Under the pieces are notes generated by a model. That model was given only the letters and a program-made list of their open reading frames with translations. It did no database searches and had not been told where the DNA came from. Positions 1 to 12,299 of a stretch of 64,000 nt of DNA are shown here, in pieces. The DNA is taken from the NCBI GenBank assembly GCA_900491605.1, contig UESW01003900.1, forward strand, positions 59,447-123,446. Reading direction: 5' to 3'. The position numbers and the translations under genes are program-made. The DNA comes from Calamus simplicifolius. Taxonomy: Eukaryota; Streptophyta; Magnoliopsida; Arecales; Arecaceae. Position 1 is the stretch's first letter; every line of letters begins with the position of its first letter.

Positions 1-1413
1 CCTCTCAATGGCACCAAAGAGGCGCTGATTCATCGCTGGAGCATCCGTTCCAACGAGAAGACGCACGGTTCGAAGGCAACCATCGCCTTCTTCCTCTTCG
101 GCCACTCAAGAGGATTCTCCACCTTCACCCTCATCTCCTAAGGTTGATCAATTAGCTGGTAAGACCATTACCACTGGGAGAAAAGTTAATTTTGATTTAT
201 TTGAATCGGAGGGTTTCTCTATTGGAAGAAATTTAAGGGATATGGGATGGGAGAAAGTTTGCTCACTAGATTTACCCACTTATCCAGCATTGGTAAAGGA
301 GTTTTATAATGGATTAAGCAGAGGAGAAGGAGGATTGATTAGCACAGTGAGAGGAACTAGGGTTACGGTAACAACTGAGATTCTTGGAACCCTATTAGAA
401 ATGCCCACTGTTGGTTTAATGGAATGTCAACTTAATGACAGAAGTGGTGCACTATCAAGGATGCTAGGAAGAGATGTGACTGAGTTCGAAGAGATCTTTG
501 CAAATCAGTTAAACCTAGAACTCAGATTATTGCATAATATATGTGGTAGAATCTTATTTCCAAAAATAGGGAGATTCGAGTATGTCTCGGAGCGAGACGT
601 TCTGATGATGGACTGCATTATAACTGGAAGGCCAGTCAATTTAGCTGGCATGATGATAGGTTACATGGCAGAGGCAGCTACTAAGAAAAGATCAACACTG
701 CCATACGGTATGATTCTGACACTAGTTTTTAGAAGCCAGGGTGTGCTCATAATGGAAAATGAACCTTTAAGAAAACTGAGACACACTGATTATTACAGCA
801 TTTCTACTATTCATAGAATGGGATTTAAGAAAGCTAATGGTGTTTGGATGAGGAGAGAGGAAAGAACAGATAGGGATGGTGCAGAGGGAACCAGACTAGA
901 AGAAATCCCGGGACCATCTACTGCGGGACCATCAGTCCCTGATTCATCATTTGCGGGACCTTCGTCTGCTGGACCTTCGGAGGCCGGACCGAGTTCTATC
1001 CATCACCTCCACATCAGCCTATAACAAATTCTGGAGGATTTTCTAATGAACAACTTGATCAGTTAAGAAGCTTACTTGCTGAGTATGACAGTCACAGATC
1101 AAATGAAATTAATCAATTGAAGAGACTTTAATCAGTTAAAAGAAGAATTAAATTCGAGACTGGACATGCTATCCTTTACCTTAGGCAGTTCTGTAGAATC
1201 CTTTGGAGCTGAGCTTCACAAGATCTTCGAAAGGATGGAAGGCATTGCCGATGGATCAGGATCGTATGTTCATGCAACGGGTCAATTGAAGAAGGATATT
1301 GACCTTGCAGTCTCTCAAATCGAAGCCTGCCTTGAAAATTTTAAGAAAGCACAAAAAGATGATGTAATGGAGATAATAGGTCATCTAAAGAAAATTGTAT
1401 TCAAGCACATTTG
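1..1413 (+). pseudogene. Decayed 3' ORF of a Sirevirus-like copia relic, copy 1
   Basis: The reading frame starts with MAPKRR at position 10 but stops at once. It is open again from before 242 to 1024 and, after a frameshift, from 1166 to 1414. The core (about residues 90-150 of the 242-1024 stretch) has a conserved block around LLHNICGRILFPKIGRFEYV. It is followed by a Pro/Gly/Ser-rich run of GPS repeats and a possible coiled coil. The closest family I can name is the putative plant transposon protein domain (Transposase_32 type). Its place just before the polypurine tract and LTR also fits the extra env-like ORF of Sireviruses. The copy at 3660-5048 is clearly related. At least one frameshift and an early stop mean it is not functional. 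The 5' part of the element lies outside the window. Confidence 0.6.
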
Positions 1414-1614
1414 ATCTTGTTTTAGAGTTTAATAGCTTGTACTTAGGAAGTTTTTGATTATCCAATGTATTTCATTTTGAAATGTATATGAATCAACTGA
1501 TGTAATGGTTCTTGCATATGAAATACAATTTCACTTTTTCAAAATTTTGATTGATTGGATTCCTATGCTTTATTGAGATTATAAATTTTTCTTTACTCTC
1601 CTTATTGCTAATAA

Positions 1615-2009
1615 CAAAAAAGGGGGAGAGATAGTTGTGTATATGCAAAGAAAGAAAGATTGAATAGTTTATATATGCATAAAGAAAGAAAGAAAGGGGG
1701 AGAATTAATTGTTTATGCAAAATGAATTGAAATGAATCAGTTACAATTTGATGTTTATATATAAGAGGAGCTACTCAATGCAGGGGGAGCTTAACAAAAA
1801 GCTCATTTACAATCTTATGCACATTAAGTTTAACAATTCAATATTGATGGATTATATTGAACTCATGCACAATTTTAAAGTTTACATTGAACATTGGCAT
1901 CAAACCTTAATTTCAATGGTTTAAAGTTAAAATGACTATAATCCTTAGTTTGATTGAATTTTTGAATGCATATACTCAAAGTTTTTGTTATCATCAAAAA
2001 GGGGGAGAT
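1615..2009 (+). other. Repeated polypurine tracts before LTR 1
   Basis: Several purine blocks of the form AAAGGGGGAGA lie near 1617, 1690, 1782 and 1996. The last one (1996-2009) directly abuts the LTR start TGTTGACC and is the likely primer for plus-strand synthesis. Multiplied polypurine tracts of this kind are a known hallmark of Sireviruses (Ty1/copia). Confidence 0.6.
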
Positions 2010-3490
2010 TGTTGACCCAATTGATGATTTTGATGATTAACAAAACTATTTGAGTATAATTTTTGAAGGCTCTAATGATTTTGATTTAGTGTTTCAGCCT
2101 ATAAGACTATTGAAAGATCAAAATCAAGGGTTACAATGTGTTCTGGATCGAATCTAATGTCTAGGTAAGAATTGCAGACATTAGAGTCGACTCCGAGAAT
2201 CACAGAGCCGACTCCGGAACTGGCACGGTCATTAGAGTCGACTCCGAGACTGTTAGAGTCGACTCTCACAGACGAAGCAGAAAGTCGATTTTTCTGGCTC
2301 CAACCTAGAGTCGACTCCGGGTAAGTTAGAGTCGACTCCGGAAAAGTTTCTTGTCGACCCCAGAAAAGCCAGAGACGACTCCGGGAATATCATTTTAAAA
2401 CGCCTCGAGCTAGAGCCGACTCCAGAAAAGTTAGAGTCGACTCCAACCCACCTGGAACGAAAAACAAGTTGCCAGATCAGCTCTAACGGTAACTTTTCTA
2501 TTTTTACTCATTTCTAACGGATATATTTTGATAGAAGGTACACTCCAACGGATAGTTTTATTCCAAAAGAGGTGTAAAAGAAATCTATAAAAAGGGGAGT
2601 CTATTGTTCAAAAAAAGAGAGAAGAGAAGAAAAAGAAAAATCTAAAAACATAGAGAGAATCTGAGATAGACAAATCCCACTTCAAAAATCCGTGAGCTTG
2701 AATCTTGAAAGGAAAACCTTCTAGCTCAAATCCACTCCACTCCAAAAGCCTCAAGAGGAATCCAAAGCGTTCAAAATCAAAGTCTTGGCGGATTTCCCAA
2801 CTTGAAGAAAGGAGATTCATTTCTTGCTTTTCAACTCTTCTCAACCACTTCAATTGTGAAGAATCGGAGCTGAGGCTTGATTCAATCCAGCAAGGAGAAG
2901 AAGAAAAGAAGAAAAGGAGAAAAGCTCAAAAGCCAACCAATCTTCAAATCAGGCTTTTCTAAACCTTGTTATTAATTTGTATATTTGCTCATTGAGGAGC
3001 TTTGTATTCACACACAATACTTATCTTATTTTTGCCTAGTTCAATCTGGGGGATTGAACTAGAGGAGGTAGTTTTACCTCGGGTTAAGCTTGTTTAAGCT
3101 TGGGTTAGTTGTGAGCCCATGAAAAACAACGTGTAGGGTTTTGTGCTGGTAAGCCCAAGTAAAACCAGCTGGGTTCGTTGTGCACCCGGTAAAACAATAA
3201 GTTTGAGTTGTGAGCTTGGAAAACAACTCGGCTGTAATCTAGAGAGATTATAGTGTGGACCCAAGTGAATCTTGGGAGTGGACGTAGGTGTTGAATACAC
3301 CGAACCACTATAAAATCTTTGTGTTTGCAGTGTCTCATTGTCTCTTTATCTATCTCTATCTTACTCACTGCACTTTATAGTTATCTTGCATTTGCCCTCA
3401 TTAATCTCAAGCAAACTATTTTAAAAAGGGCTAATTTTTTAAAAAAGAACCCAATTCACCCCCCCTCTTGGGTTGCCATCTGGGCCAACA
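2010..3490 (+). repeat. LTR 1 of a Sirevirus-like copia element
   Basis: It starts TGTTGACC after a polypurine tract and ends GGGCCAACA, so its ends are TG..CA with a TGTTG/CAACA inverted repeat. The end region (CACCCCCCCTCTTGGG, then GTTGCCATC) is shared with LTR 2. Between 2180 and 2450 there are about ten exact or near copies of the 10-bp palindrome GAGTCGACTC. A TATA box lies at 2586-2593. It closes copy 1 on its left and abuts the internal region of copy 2 on its right, so the two copies share it or lie in tandem. Confidence 0.8.
2586..2593 (+). promoter_or_regulatory. TATA box in LTR 1
   Basis: TATAAAAA followed by GGGG lies about 580 bp into the LTR. LTR 2 has the same motif in the matching place. 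It probably marks the U3/R boundary of the element promoter. Confidence 0.5.
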
Positions 3491-5048
3491 GAGTCGATAC
3501 CTCGCTTTGCGGGAGCCGATACCTTGTGGTCCAAGGTTGACTATTTTAGGGCAAAGTCGACACCTATTCGACCCCATTCATTTCCAAACTCTTTCAAAAC
3601 TCTCTCCAAACCTCCCAAATCCTAGAATCTATCTAATACATCGCTCCCTAGCAATCTATGGCACCTAAGCGCCGAGGATCGGTATTCGGAGCGCTGGTGA
3701 TGACAGGGAAGAGGACTATAAGGCGTCGGCATGTCAGCCTTCGCCCAGCTCGTCTTCAACGTCGTCGCCCTCTACTCCTAGTGCCATACCTGGTCCTTCT
3801 TCTCCACATGTTGATCTCTTAGTAGGAAAGGTTATAACTATGTGTAGAAAAGTGGACTTCGGATTCTTTGAAGCTGAGGGTTTCTCTCTTGGTAGGCAAA
3901 TTAAAGAAATGGGATGGGAGAATGTATGTTCATTAGATGTTCATACTTATCCGACCCTTGTTAAGGATTTCTATCTCAATTTGTCTAGAGGAGACGAGGA
4001 CTTGTCAGCTATGTGAGAGGTACTAGAATCCACCTTACTTCTGAAATTTTGAAAAGTTTGTTAGAAATTCCTGTTATTGGACCTATTGCCAATTCCCACA
4101 GTGAAAGAGGTGAGGCACTGTAAAGGATGCTTGGTAGAGAAATTGCTGAATTTAAGGAAATTAGGACTAATCAATTGCCCCTAGAGCTGAAGTTATTGCA
4201 TAATATTTGTAGCAGGATATTATTCCCTAAAATCGGTCGTTTTGAGTATGTATCTGAAAGGAACATTGTAGTTATGGATTCTGTAGTGACCGGCCAACCA
4301 ATCAACTTACCTGGAATGATGATTTGGTATATGGCTGAGGCAGGCAGTAAGAAAAGATCAACCCTTCCATATGGTATAATTTTGACTATGGCTTTTCAGA
4401 GCCAAGGTGTTAATATTTTGGATAATGAGCCTTTAAAGAGCCTTAGGCACACAGATTATTATAATAAGGCTATCTTGTACCGTATGGGTTTCACAAAAAT
4501 CAATGGAAATTGAGAAAGGAAAGGAAATCTGAAAGACAGAGCAGCTGAGATGGATACTGCGGCCCCTGGTACATCAGAGGCAGAGCCTTCAGTGAGACAT
4601 ACTTCACCAGGCTCCAGCAGTCCTGCACCCTCAGCACCTGCACCAGCTCCTACATCATTTGCTCAGACTTCTACTAGTTTTTCAGAGATTCAAATGGAGC
4701 AGCTCAAATCTTTATTTTTGGATCATGAGGCTAAGATGAAGAATGATTTTGAGAATCATCTTATGAGTATCAAGCAGCATTTTTACTCTTTAGAGGATAA
4801 GATTAGTGTGATAGAATCATCTTTGAGCACATCTTCTTTTACCTTGATGAATGACATTAGGATGATTTGACAAAATCAAGGACATTGCTGGTGATTCTGA
4901 TACATATTCTAAGTGCAACGCAGAACTTCAAGAAAAAGTCATAGTTGCATCTGCTTTAGTTGAGAAGATGTTAAATGATTTTATGAAAATTCAAGAAAAG
5001 GGCATGGGACAAATTCTAGAAGAGCTGAATAGAATTCTGAGATTTTGA
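3491..5048 (+). pseudogene. Internal region of Sirevirus-like copy 2 with decayed ORF
   Basis: After LTR 1 there is about 170 bp of leader rich in GTCGA motifs, with no obvious TGGTATCAGAGC primer site. The ORF begins at 3660 (MAPKRR again) and follows copy 1 along its length: MGWEN at about 3909, the PKIGRFEYV block near 4230, then a Ser/Pro/Ala-rich stretch (4550-4690) and a likely coiled coil to about 5048. Lesions are a frameshift near 4008, a TAA near 4122, a tryptophan-to-TGA change near 4511 and a further stop near 4868. No gag, protease, integrase or reverse transcriptase is present between the two LTRs, so this copy is non-autonomous or deleted. Confidence 0.6.
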
Positions 5049-5294
5049 GATGTTGCATGCTTTGTTTTTTCTTTTGAACTTTAGTTTGTACTTAGGACAA
5101 ATTATGTACTTTGATGTTTTCATGTATTTTGAAGTAATATGGATGTTGTAATGACTTAGTACTTTGATGAAATGTAATGATGTATTTTGCAAAGAATTAA
5201 TGAATATTCTAAATGACTTTATACTCAATGAAAGCAATTTGAAATTGACATTGTTCTTTTTGAGTTAAACGATTCTTATGTTTATACTTTTATA

Positions 5295-5664
5295 ATATAA
5301 AGGGGGAGAAAGAATAGTTGATGTTGATTTAAGCTAAATGAACTTCTTCTTAACCTTTTTGTTGATAACCAAAAAGGGGGAGAAAGGTTTGTTTACGTAT
5401 ATGCATTATGCATTTGATGTTAATCTAGTTATAACATATATGTTTATATATGTGTTAAGTGTTAAATGAATTTGGTTATAACACATATGCATTGAATGAA
5501 TTAGGTTATAACACATATGCATTGAATGAACTTAATTTAGTTATCATAGGGGGAGCTACCTCATTCAGGGGGAGCTTGACTATGAGAACTTTTATATTTT
5601 GAAAATTTCAATGTTTAATCATGTATATACTCAATGTTTTTGTCATCATCAAAAAGGGAGAGAT
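5295..5664 (+). other. Repeated polypurine tracts before LTR 2
   Basis: GGGGGAG blocks occur near 5302, 5376, 5549 and 5569, with the final tract AAAAAGGGAGAGAT at 5651-5664 abutting the LTR. The arrangement mirrors that before LTR 1. About 100 bp in this stretch also contains a short direct duplication (ATAACACATATGCATTGAATG, seen twice near 5480-5525). Confidence 0.6.
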
Positions 5665-7250
5665 TGTTGATCCACTTATTGATTTTGATGATTAACAAAA
5701 GCCATGAGTATATTTCTTGTGTTACTAATGAAATTAACAAGTGTTTCAGAAACTTAGAAAGGTTAAGTTATTTAAATAATATACAAAATTAGGTTTGAAT
5801 CAGTTTTTTAATTGAAAATATTTAAGTTCATAACTTGAAGCCGACACCCACTGTGTCTGAAGCCAACCACAGGGCATTTCAGAATAGTTCAATATTTTTG
5901 GCATGGTTCGGAGTCGACACCTGTAATTCTAAAGCCGACTCTAACCTGAGACATAGAGAAGTGCTTTCTACGTCAGTTTTTGGAGCCGATACCTGAAGTT
6001 TTAGAGTTGACACCTGAAGTTTCGAAGCCAACACCTAGAAATAATAGAGTCGACTCTAACCTGAGAACAAAGAGTGTGTTTTTGGAACATCGTTAGAGTC
6101 GACACCCTCAAAATTAGAGCAGACTCCATAACGCGTCGAGTCGACACCACAGTTTTTTGGAGCCGACTCCCCGATGGACGTTTTGTTACTATTTTTGGAA
6201 ACCTGACTTGGAGCCGACACATGAAAAGTTGGAGCCAATCCAACCTGTCAAGAACGGAATTTCAAATCTGTCAGAATGGATTCCAACGGTAATATTTCTT
6301 CACCTAACCTCCAATGGATCTATTTCTTTGCGTGAGGAAGCAATCCAAGTACTTTGTAATGGCTATTTTTCAACTAATCTTGGATTAAGGAGGATTATAA
6401 AAAGGGCATCGTCCGTTTGAAAATAGAGGATGAGAAAATAGAGAAAAATAGAAAGAAGAAAACCAAAAAAAAGAGAGAAATCATCTATTTTTCAAGATGA
6501 AAATCTCTGTGCTTAAAGCCATCAATTGAAGAGTGATAGAAGAGAAATCCAAAGGCATTTCAAGATCAAATCTGAAGGATTTTCACTGATTTGAAGAAGA
6601 GGAGCTAGAGCCCTAAATCTTCAACTTTTCTTCAACGAGCTTCATTCAAGAATCAGAGTTCAAATCCAGTTAGCTTATTCAGAAGAAGAGAGGAAAAGAG
6701 GAAAAGAAGAAAAGCTCAACTTCGAATTGCTTCAAAAATAGGATTTTCTATTCTTGTTTTATTTACATTGCATATTTGTTCATTTGAGGAGCTTTAAATT
6801 GCTGTAAACTTATATTTGAATTGCTTGTGTTCTAATTCAATCAGGGGATTGAATTAGTTGAGGTTGCTAACCTCGAGGTAAGCTAAGTGTAGCTTACATT
6901 GGGTTGTGTGCTGGTGAACCTGTGAAAATCAGCTGGGTTCATTGTGATCCCTTGTAAAACAATAAGTTCGAGTTGTAATCTTGGAAAATAACTCAGCTAT
7001 AATCAAGGTGATTATAGTGTGGACCCAAGAGTTGCTTGGGAGTGGACGTAGGTGTTGGTAACACCGAACAACTATAAATATCTTGTGTTTGTTGTGATTG
7101 TCTCTTTCTCTTTCTCTCTCTCTTATTGTGCTTTACATTATTGCATCACTTCACTTGTGCACATTAACTTAGTGAAATTGGTTTTTAAAGTGTAAAAATT
7201 TTTAAAGAATCCAATTCACCCCCCCTCTTGGGTTGCCATCTGGTCCAACA
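5665..7250 (+). repeat. LTR 2 of a Sirevirus-like copia element
   Basis: It starts TGTTGATCC and ends GGTCCAACA at 7250. It shares the whole plan of LTR 1: GTCGAC-type motifs at 5840-6240, a TATA box at 6396-6403 and the run of Cs with GGGTTGCCATC at the end. It has diverged visibly from LTR 1, so the two are not a young pair. The base after it begins a decayed transposase gene, which is the presumed target. Confidence 0.75.
6396..6403 (+). promoter_or_regulatory. TATA box in LTR 2
   Basis: TATAAAAA followed by GGGC, at the position matching the TATA box of LTR 1. Confidence 0.5.
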
Positions 7251-7576
7251 GATGAATGTGGTGAAAGCAGCATAGTGTTGGCTGAAACCGATGCTGAACT
7301 TGATGGTATATCATGTAAGGAAGGAATAGGAACATTAAACCCAACAACAGCAAGTGTAGCAATTAATCCCTAAATTATTTCTTCCTGATGCATAACTTGC
7401 TCATGCAGAGCTTCAATAATTGGAGTCAAATGTGATGCATCCCGATTAGAGGTAGAAGCAGAATTCTTCTGTCAAGGTCTCTTTGCTACCTTCATTCCAG
7501 GAATCAATCCCTAGCCTTTGCAATAGCTTGGATGTATGCCAAGAATGTCATTAACGATGTTACCCTTAGTAATATT
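7251..7576 (-). pseudogene. C-terminal part of a decayed plant transposase gene
   Basis: Read on the minus strand, and joined to 17182-17215 across the copia insertion, one frame runs from an acidic EDGSDSEN segment through a KVAKRP basic segment. It continues into a Ser/Thr-rich stretch and a likely coiled coil (EALHEQVMHQEEII). The frame is interrupted only by three stops (TAG, TGA, TAG) that each look like single-base changes. This plan fits the C-terminus of plant Ptta/En/Spm-type transposase proteins (Transposase_24), whose conserved part lies at 19085-19761. The family call is inference from layout and strand. Confidence 0.45.
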
Positions 7577-9564
7577 TGTAGGGAGAAATAGTCTCCGAGG
7601 CAAGCATATTTTTAAAAATTGATAACTATTATCATTGCAGAAATTAAAAGATTACATATTAATCTATCTAATATGCATCAAGATCATATCTTTGCCTATA
7701 TATTCAGGGTCGTTTGATCTAAAATATGCATATAAAAACATCAAGATCATATCTTGATCTTCAAGATGACTAGTCACACTATAATCTTGAAGCCTGCCTT
7801 AAGATATAGGGATCAAATCACTTACCTTAAGAACAGTTGGTAAATCCTTATTGCTCTGCAGCTGTTCAATCGTCCGACCTCTAGTATCGTCCACGCGAAG
7901 CCCCGAATGATCAGATTTCCGGGAGTGCTAGCTCGTGGAAAAATAGCTTTGCTGATCTTGAATCCTTTCACTTGAATCTTCCTCCAAGATCCACCAGGCT
8001 TCCGCTAACACCAGAATCACCAGGATTTTCTATTCTAACATTTTAGAATTACAATCCACGACAAATCGTGTATTGTTGTTCTAATTTTTGTTCTGTGTTC
8101 TCTGGTGAGGGAATGCCCTCTATTTATAGTCTAGATTTAGCCTTGACATTTAATTCTGACATTTAAGAATCCGTCGTTTGGCAAAAGCGAAGAGATGCCG
8201 AAGGCACGACGCTTAGTTTAATTCCAACGTTCGGAGCAAACCAAGGAGTCACAGCGTTTGGTTTAGTTCTATCGTTCGGAGAAAACCAAAGAGACGAGGG
8301 ATAAATCTGACGTTCGGTAAATAAATGTCATGCATTAAATTCTATCTCATGAGATGAGATTTTAGCCATCTCATCATATGAGATCCATATTCGAGAGGTT
8401 TGGGTTCTGATCTGAATTTATTTGACTTAACCCACATAGATCATAGTCCAAGCCCAAATCAAATTTGGCTAGTCCTGAATCTATTTAAATTCAAATCAAG
8501 TCTAATTTTAAATCAATATTTGAAATTAACTTGTCCTTCTAATAGACTTAAACCAAATTAAATCTTATTCAATTGTACTTAACCCAATTGAGATAATTCA
8601 ATCAATCAAATTGATTAATTACATCATATACGATTCTCAATCATTGATCAGCAAATAGATCATCCTAGGAAACTTCTATGCGTGTGACTCTCTAGGTTCG
8701 AACCTAAGCCGGTAGCATAGAAATAACTTTCTATACTAATCGATGTGCCCATCTAACAATGGAACCTGACGTCGGGATAGGTCAAAGAGTTGCCGAGCAA
8801 ACTCCAAGAACCCTAAGAAACAGTTACCATATAATTCATCCTCTTGACCACAAATGCTAAGGATGGCTTAAGAGCCTGTCAACTCTAAATAGCAAATCCA
8901 TAAAGTGATTTCAACTTTAGTGATCATGTGACTTTCACATGAAGTTCCTTGGCCAAGGTCTTGCTAAATTGAAATACAAGCATTTCTCCTTTTAATGGGA
9001 TAGGTCAGATTCCATCTTGATCCATAACCGACTACCATAAGTACTTGACTGCACCCAGTAACCTTTCGTAGCTGGATTAGAAATCCAAGTGGTCCGGCAC
9101 CTAAGTACAATGAGTTGCTTGTAAGCCACTAGTTGTGATCTTCAGGTCTGAAGGATACTTATACCTATATCTTCTTGGATTAACTCTTGATAGCAGAGTA
9201 TCCAGAAATGAGTCACGTTCGGTGAAATGTACTCCTACACTTTCACCTGTATGTCATACCAGTGTCTCTACACTCCTTGGTTAAGAGGATAACCAACAAA
9301 TATGATATACAATGTCCTATAATTGATAGTACTATGGCCCTGTCATAGTATATCATTTGGTTGCGAACTCTTTTAAGGACCTTCTAAGATAAATCCTCCT
9401 TTATCGTGAGGAAGATCCTAAGGGCTTCATTACTTTTAGGAATATTAAGAAGATGTTCTTGCAATGAATAAACTGCCAAATAACTTTTATTAATATATCA
9501 ATTTATATAGAATTTACATCAGCACAATCATCAAATGATTGGCTTTAGGATACAATTCCCAACA
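7577..9564 (-). repeat. 3' LTR of copia 1
   Basis: In element sense it begins TGTTGGGAATTG at 9564 and ends at 7577. It matches 15168-17176 along its full length. A TATA motif lies at 8121-8128 on the minus strand. It lacks a short duplication (near 15640-15680) found in the other LTR. Confidence 0.93.
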
Positions 9565-9580
9565 AACTCCCACTTAGCCT
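9565..9580 (-). other. Polypurine tract of copia 1
   Basis: On the minus strand the sequence GGCTAAGTGGGAGTT directly precedes the 3' LTR start. This is the usual form of a copia plus-strand primer. Confidence 0.8.
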
Positions 9581-9589
9581 AAAGCTACC

Positions 9590-11087
9590 CATTACAGTAT
9601 CTAATACCCATCTTCAACTTATAGTTGTCAAACTCCTTGATGCTGAGTGCTTTAGTAAATGGGTCACTTAGGTTTTCCTTTCCATCAATCTTCTAAAGAT
9701 TTATGTCACCTCGGTCTACTATCTCTCGAATAAGATGAAACCGACGCAGTATGTGCTTGGTGCGCTGATGTGCCCGTGGTTCCTTTGCTTGAGCTATGGC
9801 ACCAGTGCTGTCCCTGTATAACAGGACTGGTTCATCTATGGAAGGTGTCACTCCAAGCTCGGAGATGAACTTTCGCAGCCACACAGCTTCTTTCGCAGCA
9901 TCTGATGTAGCGATGTACTCTGCCTCGCACACCGAATCTGCCACTATATGTTGCTTGGAACTTTTCTAGCAAACAGCTCCACCATTTAGGATAAACACGA
10001 AACCCGATACACTTTTGCTATCATCATGATCTGATTGAAAACTAGAATCAGTATATCCAACAAGTTTCAAATCAGACTCTCCATAGACTAACCACTGGTC
10101 CTTAGTATTTCTCAAATACTTAAGGATTGTCTTAACAACTTGCCAGTGTTTTTCTCCTGGATCAGATTGGTATCTACTCACTACTCCTAGTGAGTATGCC
10201 ACATCTGGTCTTGTACATGTCATGGTGTACATAATCGATCCTACTGCCGAAGCATATGGAATTCGACTCATACGTTCTCTTTCATTAGGAGTTGTCGGAC
10301 AATCCTTCTTAGAAAGATGAATTCCATGGCCTATCGGAAGATAGCTTTTCTTGGAATTCTCCATGCTAAACCTCTTTAGCACTGTGTCAATGTATGTAGA
10401 TTGGGACAAACCTAGCATCCTCTTAGATCTATCTCTATAGATCTTCATCCCTAGGATGTATGATGCTTCTCCCAGATATTTCATGGAGAATTGTGATGAT
10501 AACCATGTCTTTATTCCTTGTAATGCAGGGATATCATTCCCGATTAAGAGAATATCATCCACATATAATACAAGAAATACAATAACAGAATTGTTAGCCC
10601 ATTTATAAATGCAAGGTTCTTCTTTATTCTTAATAAAGCCATAAGATTTGATCACTTTATCAAATCGTATGTTCCAACTCCTTGATGCTTGCTTAAGTCC
10701 ATAAATAGACTTCTGTAGCCTGCACACTTTAGACTCGTCTTCAGATATAAAACCTTCAGGCTGTATCATATACACCTGTTCTTCTAAATCACCATTTAGA
10801 AAAGCTGTTTTAACATCCATCTGCCAAATCTCATAATCGAATTGTGCTGCTATAGCTAGCATAATCCGAATGGATTTCAGCATTGCCACAGGAGAAAACA
10901 TTTCGTCATAGTCAACACTATAATATTGACGATACCCCTTGGCAACCAGACGTGCTTTATAGGTCTCTACCTTTCCATCTGCACCTCTTTTCCTCTTGAA
11001 AACCCATTTACACCCTATGGGTTTTATCCCTTGGGTGGTCAACTAATGTCCATACATTATTGTCCTTCATGGAATCAAGTTCGGATT
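9590..11087 (-). pseudogene. Copia 1 reverse transcriptase and RNase H, broken
   Basis: The RT (RVT_2 type) is open from 11042 to 9966. Its motifs include GCKWVFKRK near the start, DVKTAFLNGDLEE, YGLKQASRSW and the catalytic YVDD. It copies element RNA into DNA in cytoplasmic particles. RNase H follows at 9944-9693 (CEAEYIATSDAAKEAVWLRK). It is separated from RT by one TAG that replaces the usual tryptophan codon. A further stop near 9700 precedes the last residues (SDPFTKAL), which end near 9590. A frameshift just before 11042 and another near 11090 disconnect it from integrase. Confidence 0.9.
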
Positions 11088-12287
11088 TCATGCATCAAGC
11101 CATTTATTAGAGTCAGTCCTTTGCATAGCATCCATATAGGTGATCGGATCCTCGTTGTTCTCATCGAGTTTAACAGGATCATCGTTCTGGACCAAGAAAC
11201 CCAAGTATCTGTCTGGTTGATGTGGTACTTTACCAGATCGCCTTAATGGTGCATCTAAAATGGGTTTTGAGTTTGATCTAATCAACTCAGATTCTAGGGG
11301 TTCACTGGTTTGTGTTGTTCCTTCTACTTGATGAACTTCCTCAAGTTCAACATTAGAGCTATTTGTTCCTTCACTAAGGAACTCCTTTTCAAGAAAAACT
11401 GTTCTATTACTAATGAACAACTTTTGTTCTTTAGTATTGTAGAAGTAATATCCTTTTGTTTCTTTCGGATAGCCGATGAAAAAATATTTGTCAGATTTGG
11501 GTTCAAGTTTGTCTGATTTTGCACGTTTCACATAAGCCGGACACCTCCAGACTCTCAGATAGGTAATAACCGGTTTATGTCCATACCACATCTCATGTGA
11601 AGTTTTAGAAACAGACTTACTTGGAACCTTATTAAGAATATGACAAGCTAATTCTAATGCGTATCCCCAAAATGATATTGGCAAGCTTGCAAAACCCATC
11701 ATGGACCGAACCATGTCTAACAGAGTTCAATTCCTTCTTTCCGACACACCGTTATGTTGCGGTGTTCCAGGAGGAGTCCATTGGGAGAGAATCTCATTCT
11801 CCTTTAAATATGTCACAAATTCATTGGAAAGGTATTCGCCTCCTCGATCTGATCGAAGGGTCTTAATACATTTTCTTGTTTGTTTTTCTACTTCTTTATA
11901 ATATAGTTTGAACATTTCAAACGATTCAGATTTATGTCGCATAAGATAGACATAACCGAACCTAGAAAGGTCGTCTGTAAAAGTAATGAAGTAGTAGTAT
12001 CCACCTTTGGCACAAGTGCTCATTGGTCTACATACATCAGTATGTACTAGACCCAATAGCTCTTTGGCTCTTTCACCTTTTCCAGTAAAAGATGACTTAG
12101 TCATTTTACCAAGAAGATATGATTCACAGGTAGTTAATGATTCACAATCATCAACTCGAAGGATGCCCTCCTGAGTTAACCTGTTTAATCTGTTCTTGTT
12201 GATATGACCCAGCCGATGGTGCCAAAGATAAATATCTGTGACATCAGTTGTTCTAGGGCGCTTACTTGATTGGTACACTACATTCAC
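11088..12287 (-). pseudogene. Copia 1 integrase, broken by one in-frame stop
   Basis: The N-terminal GAG-pre-integrase zinc-binding segment is visible as LWHHRLGHIN, but the expected second cysteine pair reads CESY, so one cysteine is lost. The catalytic D-D-E core follows: VHTDV, LRSDRGGEYLS, then the NGVSERRN segment with its glutamate. An arginine codon there has become TGA at 11729-11727, after which the frame continues to 11088. The C-terminal part has the copia GYPKETKGY motif and the usual linker toward RT. The enzyme would join element DNA to host DNA in the nucleus. Confidence 0.9.
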
Positions 12288-12299
12288 AGGCTATGATAA

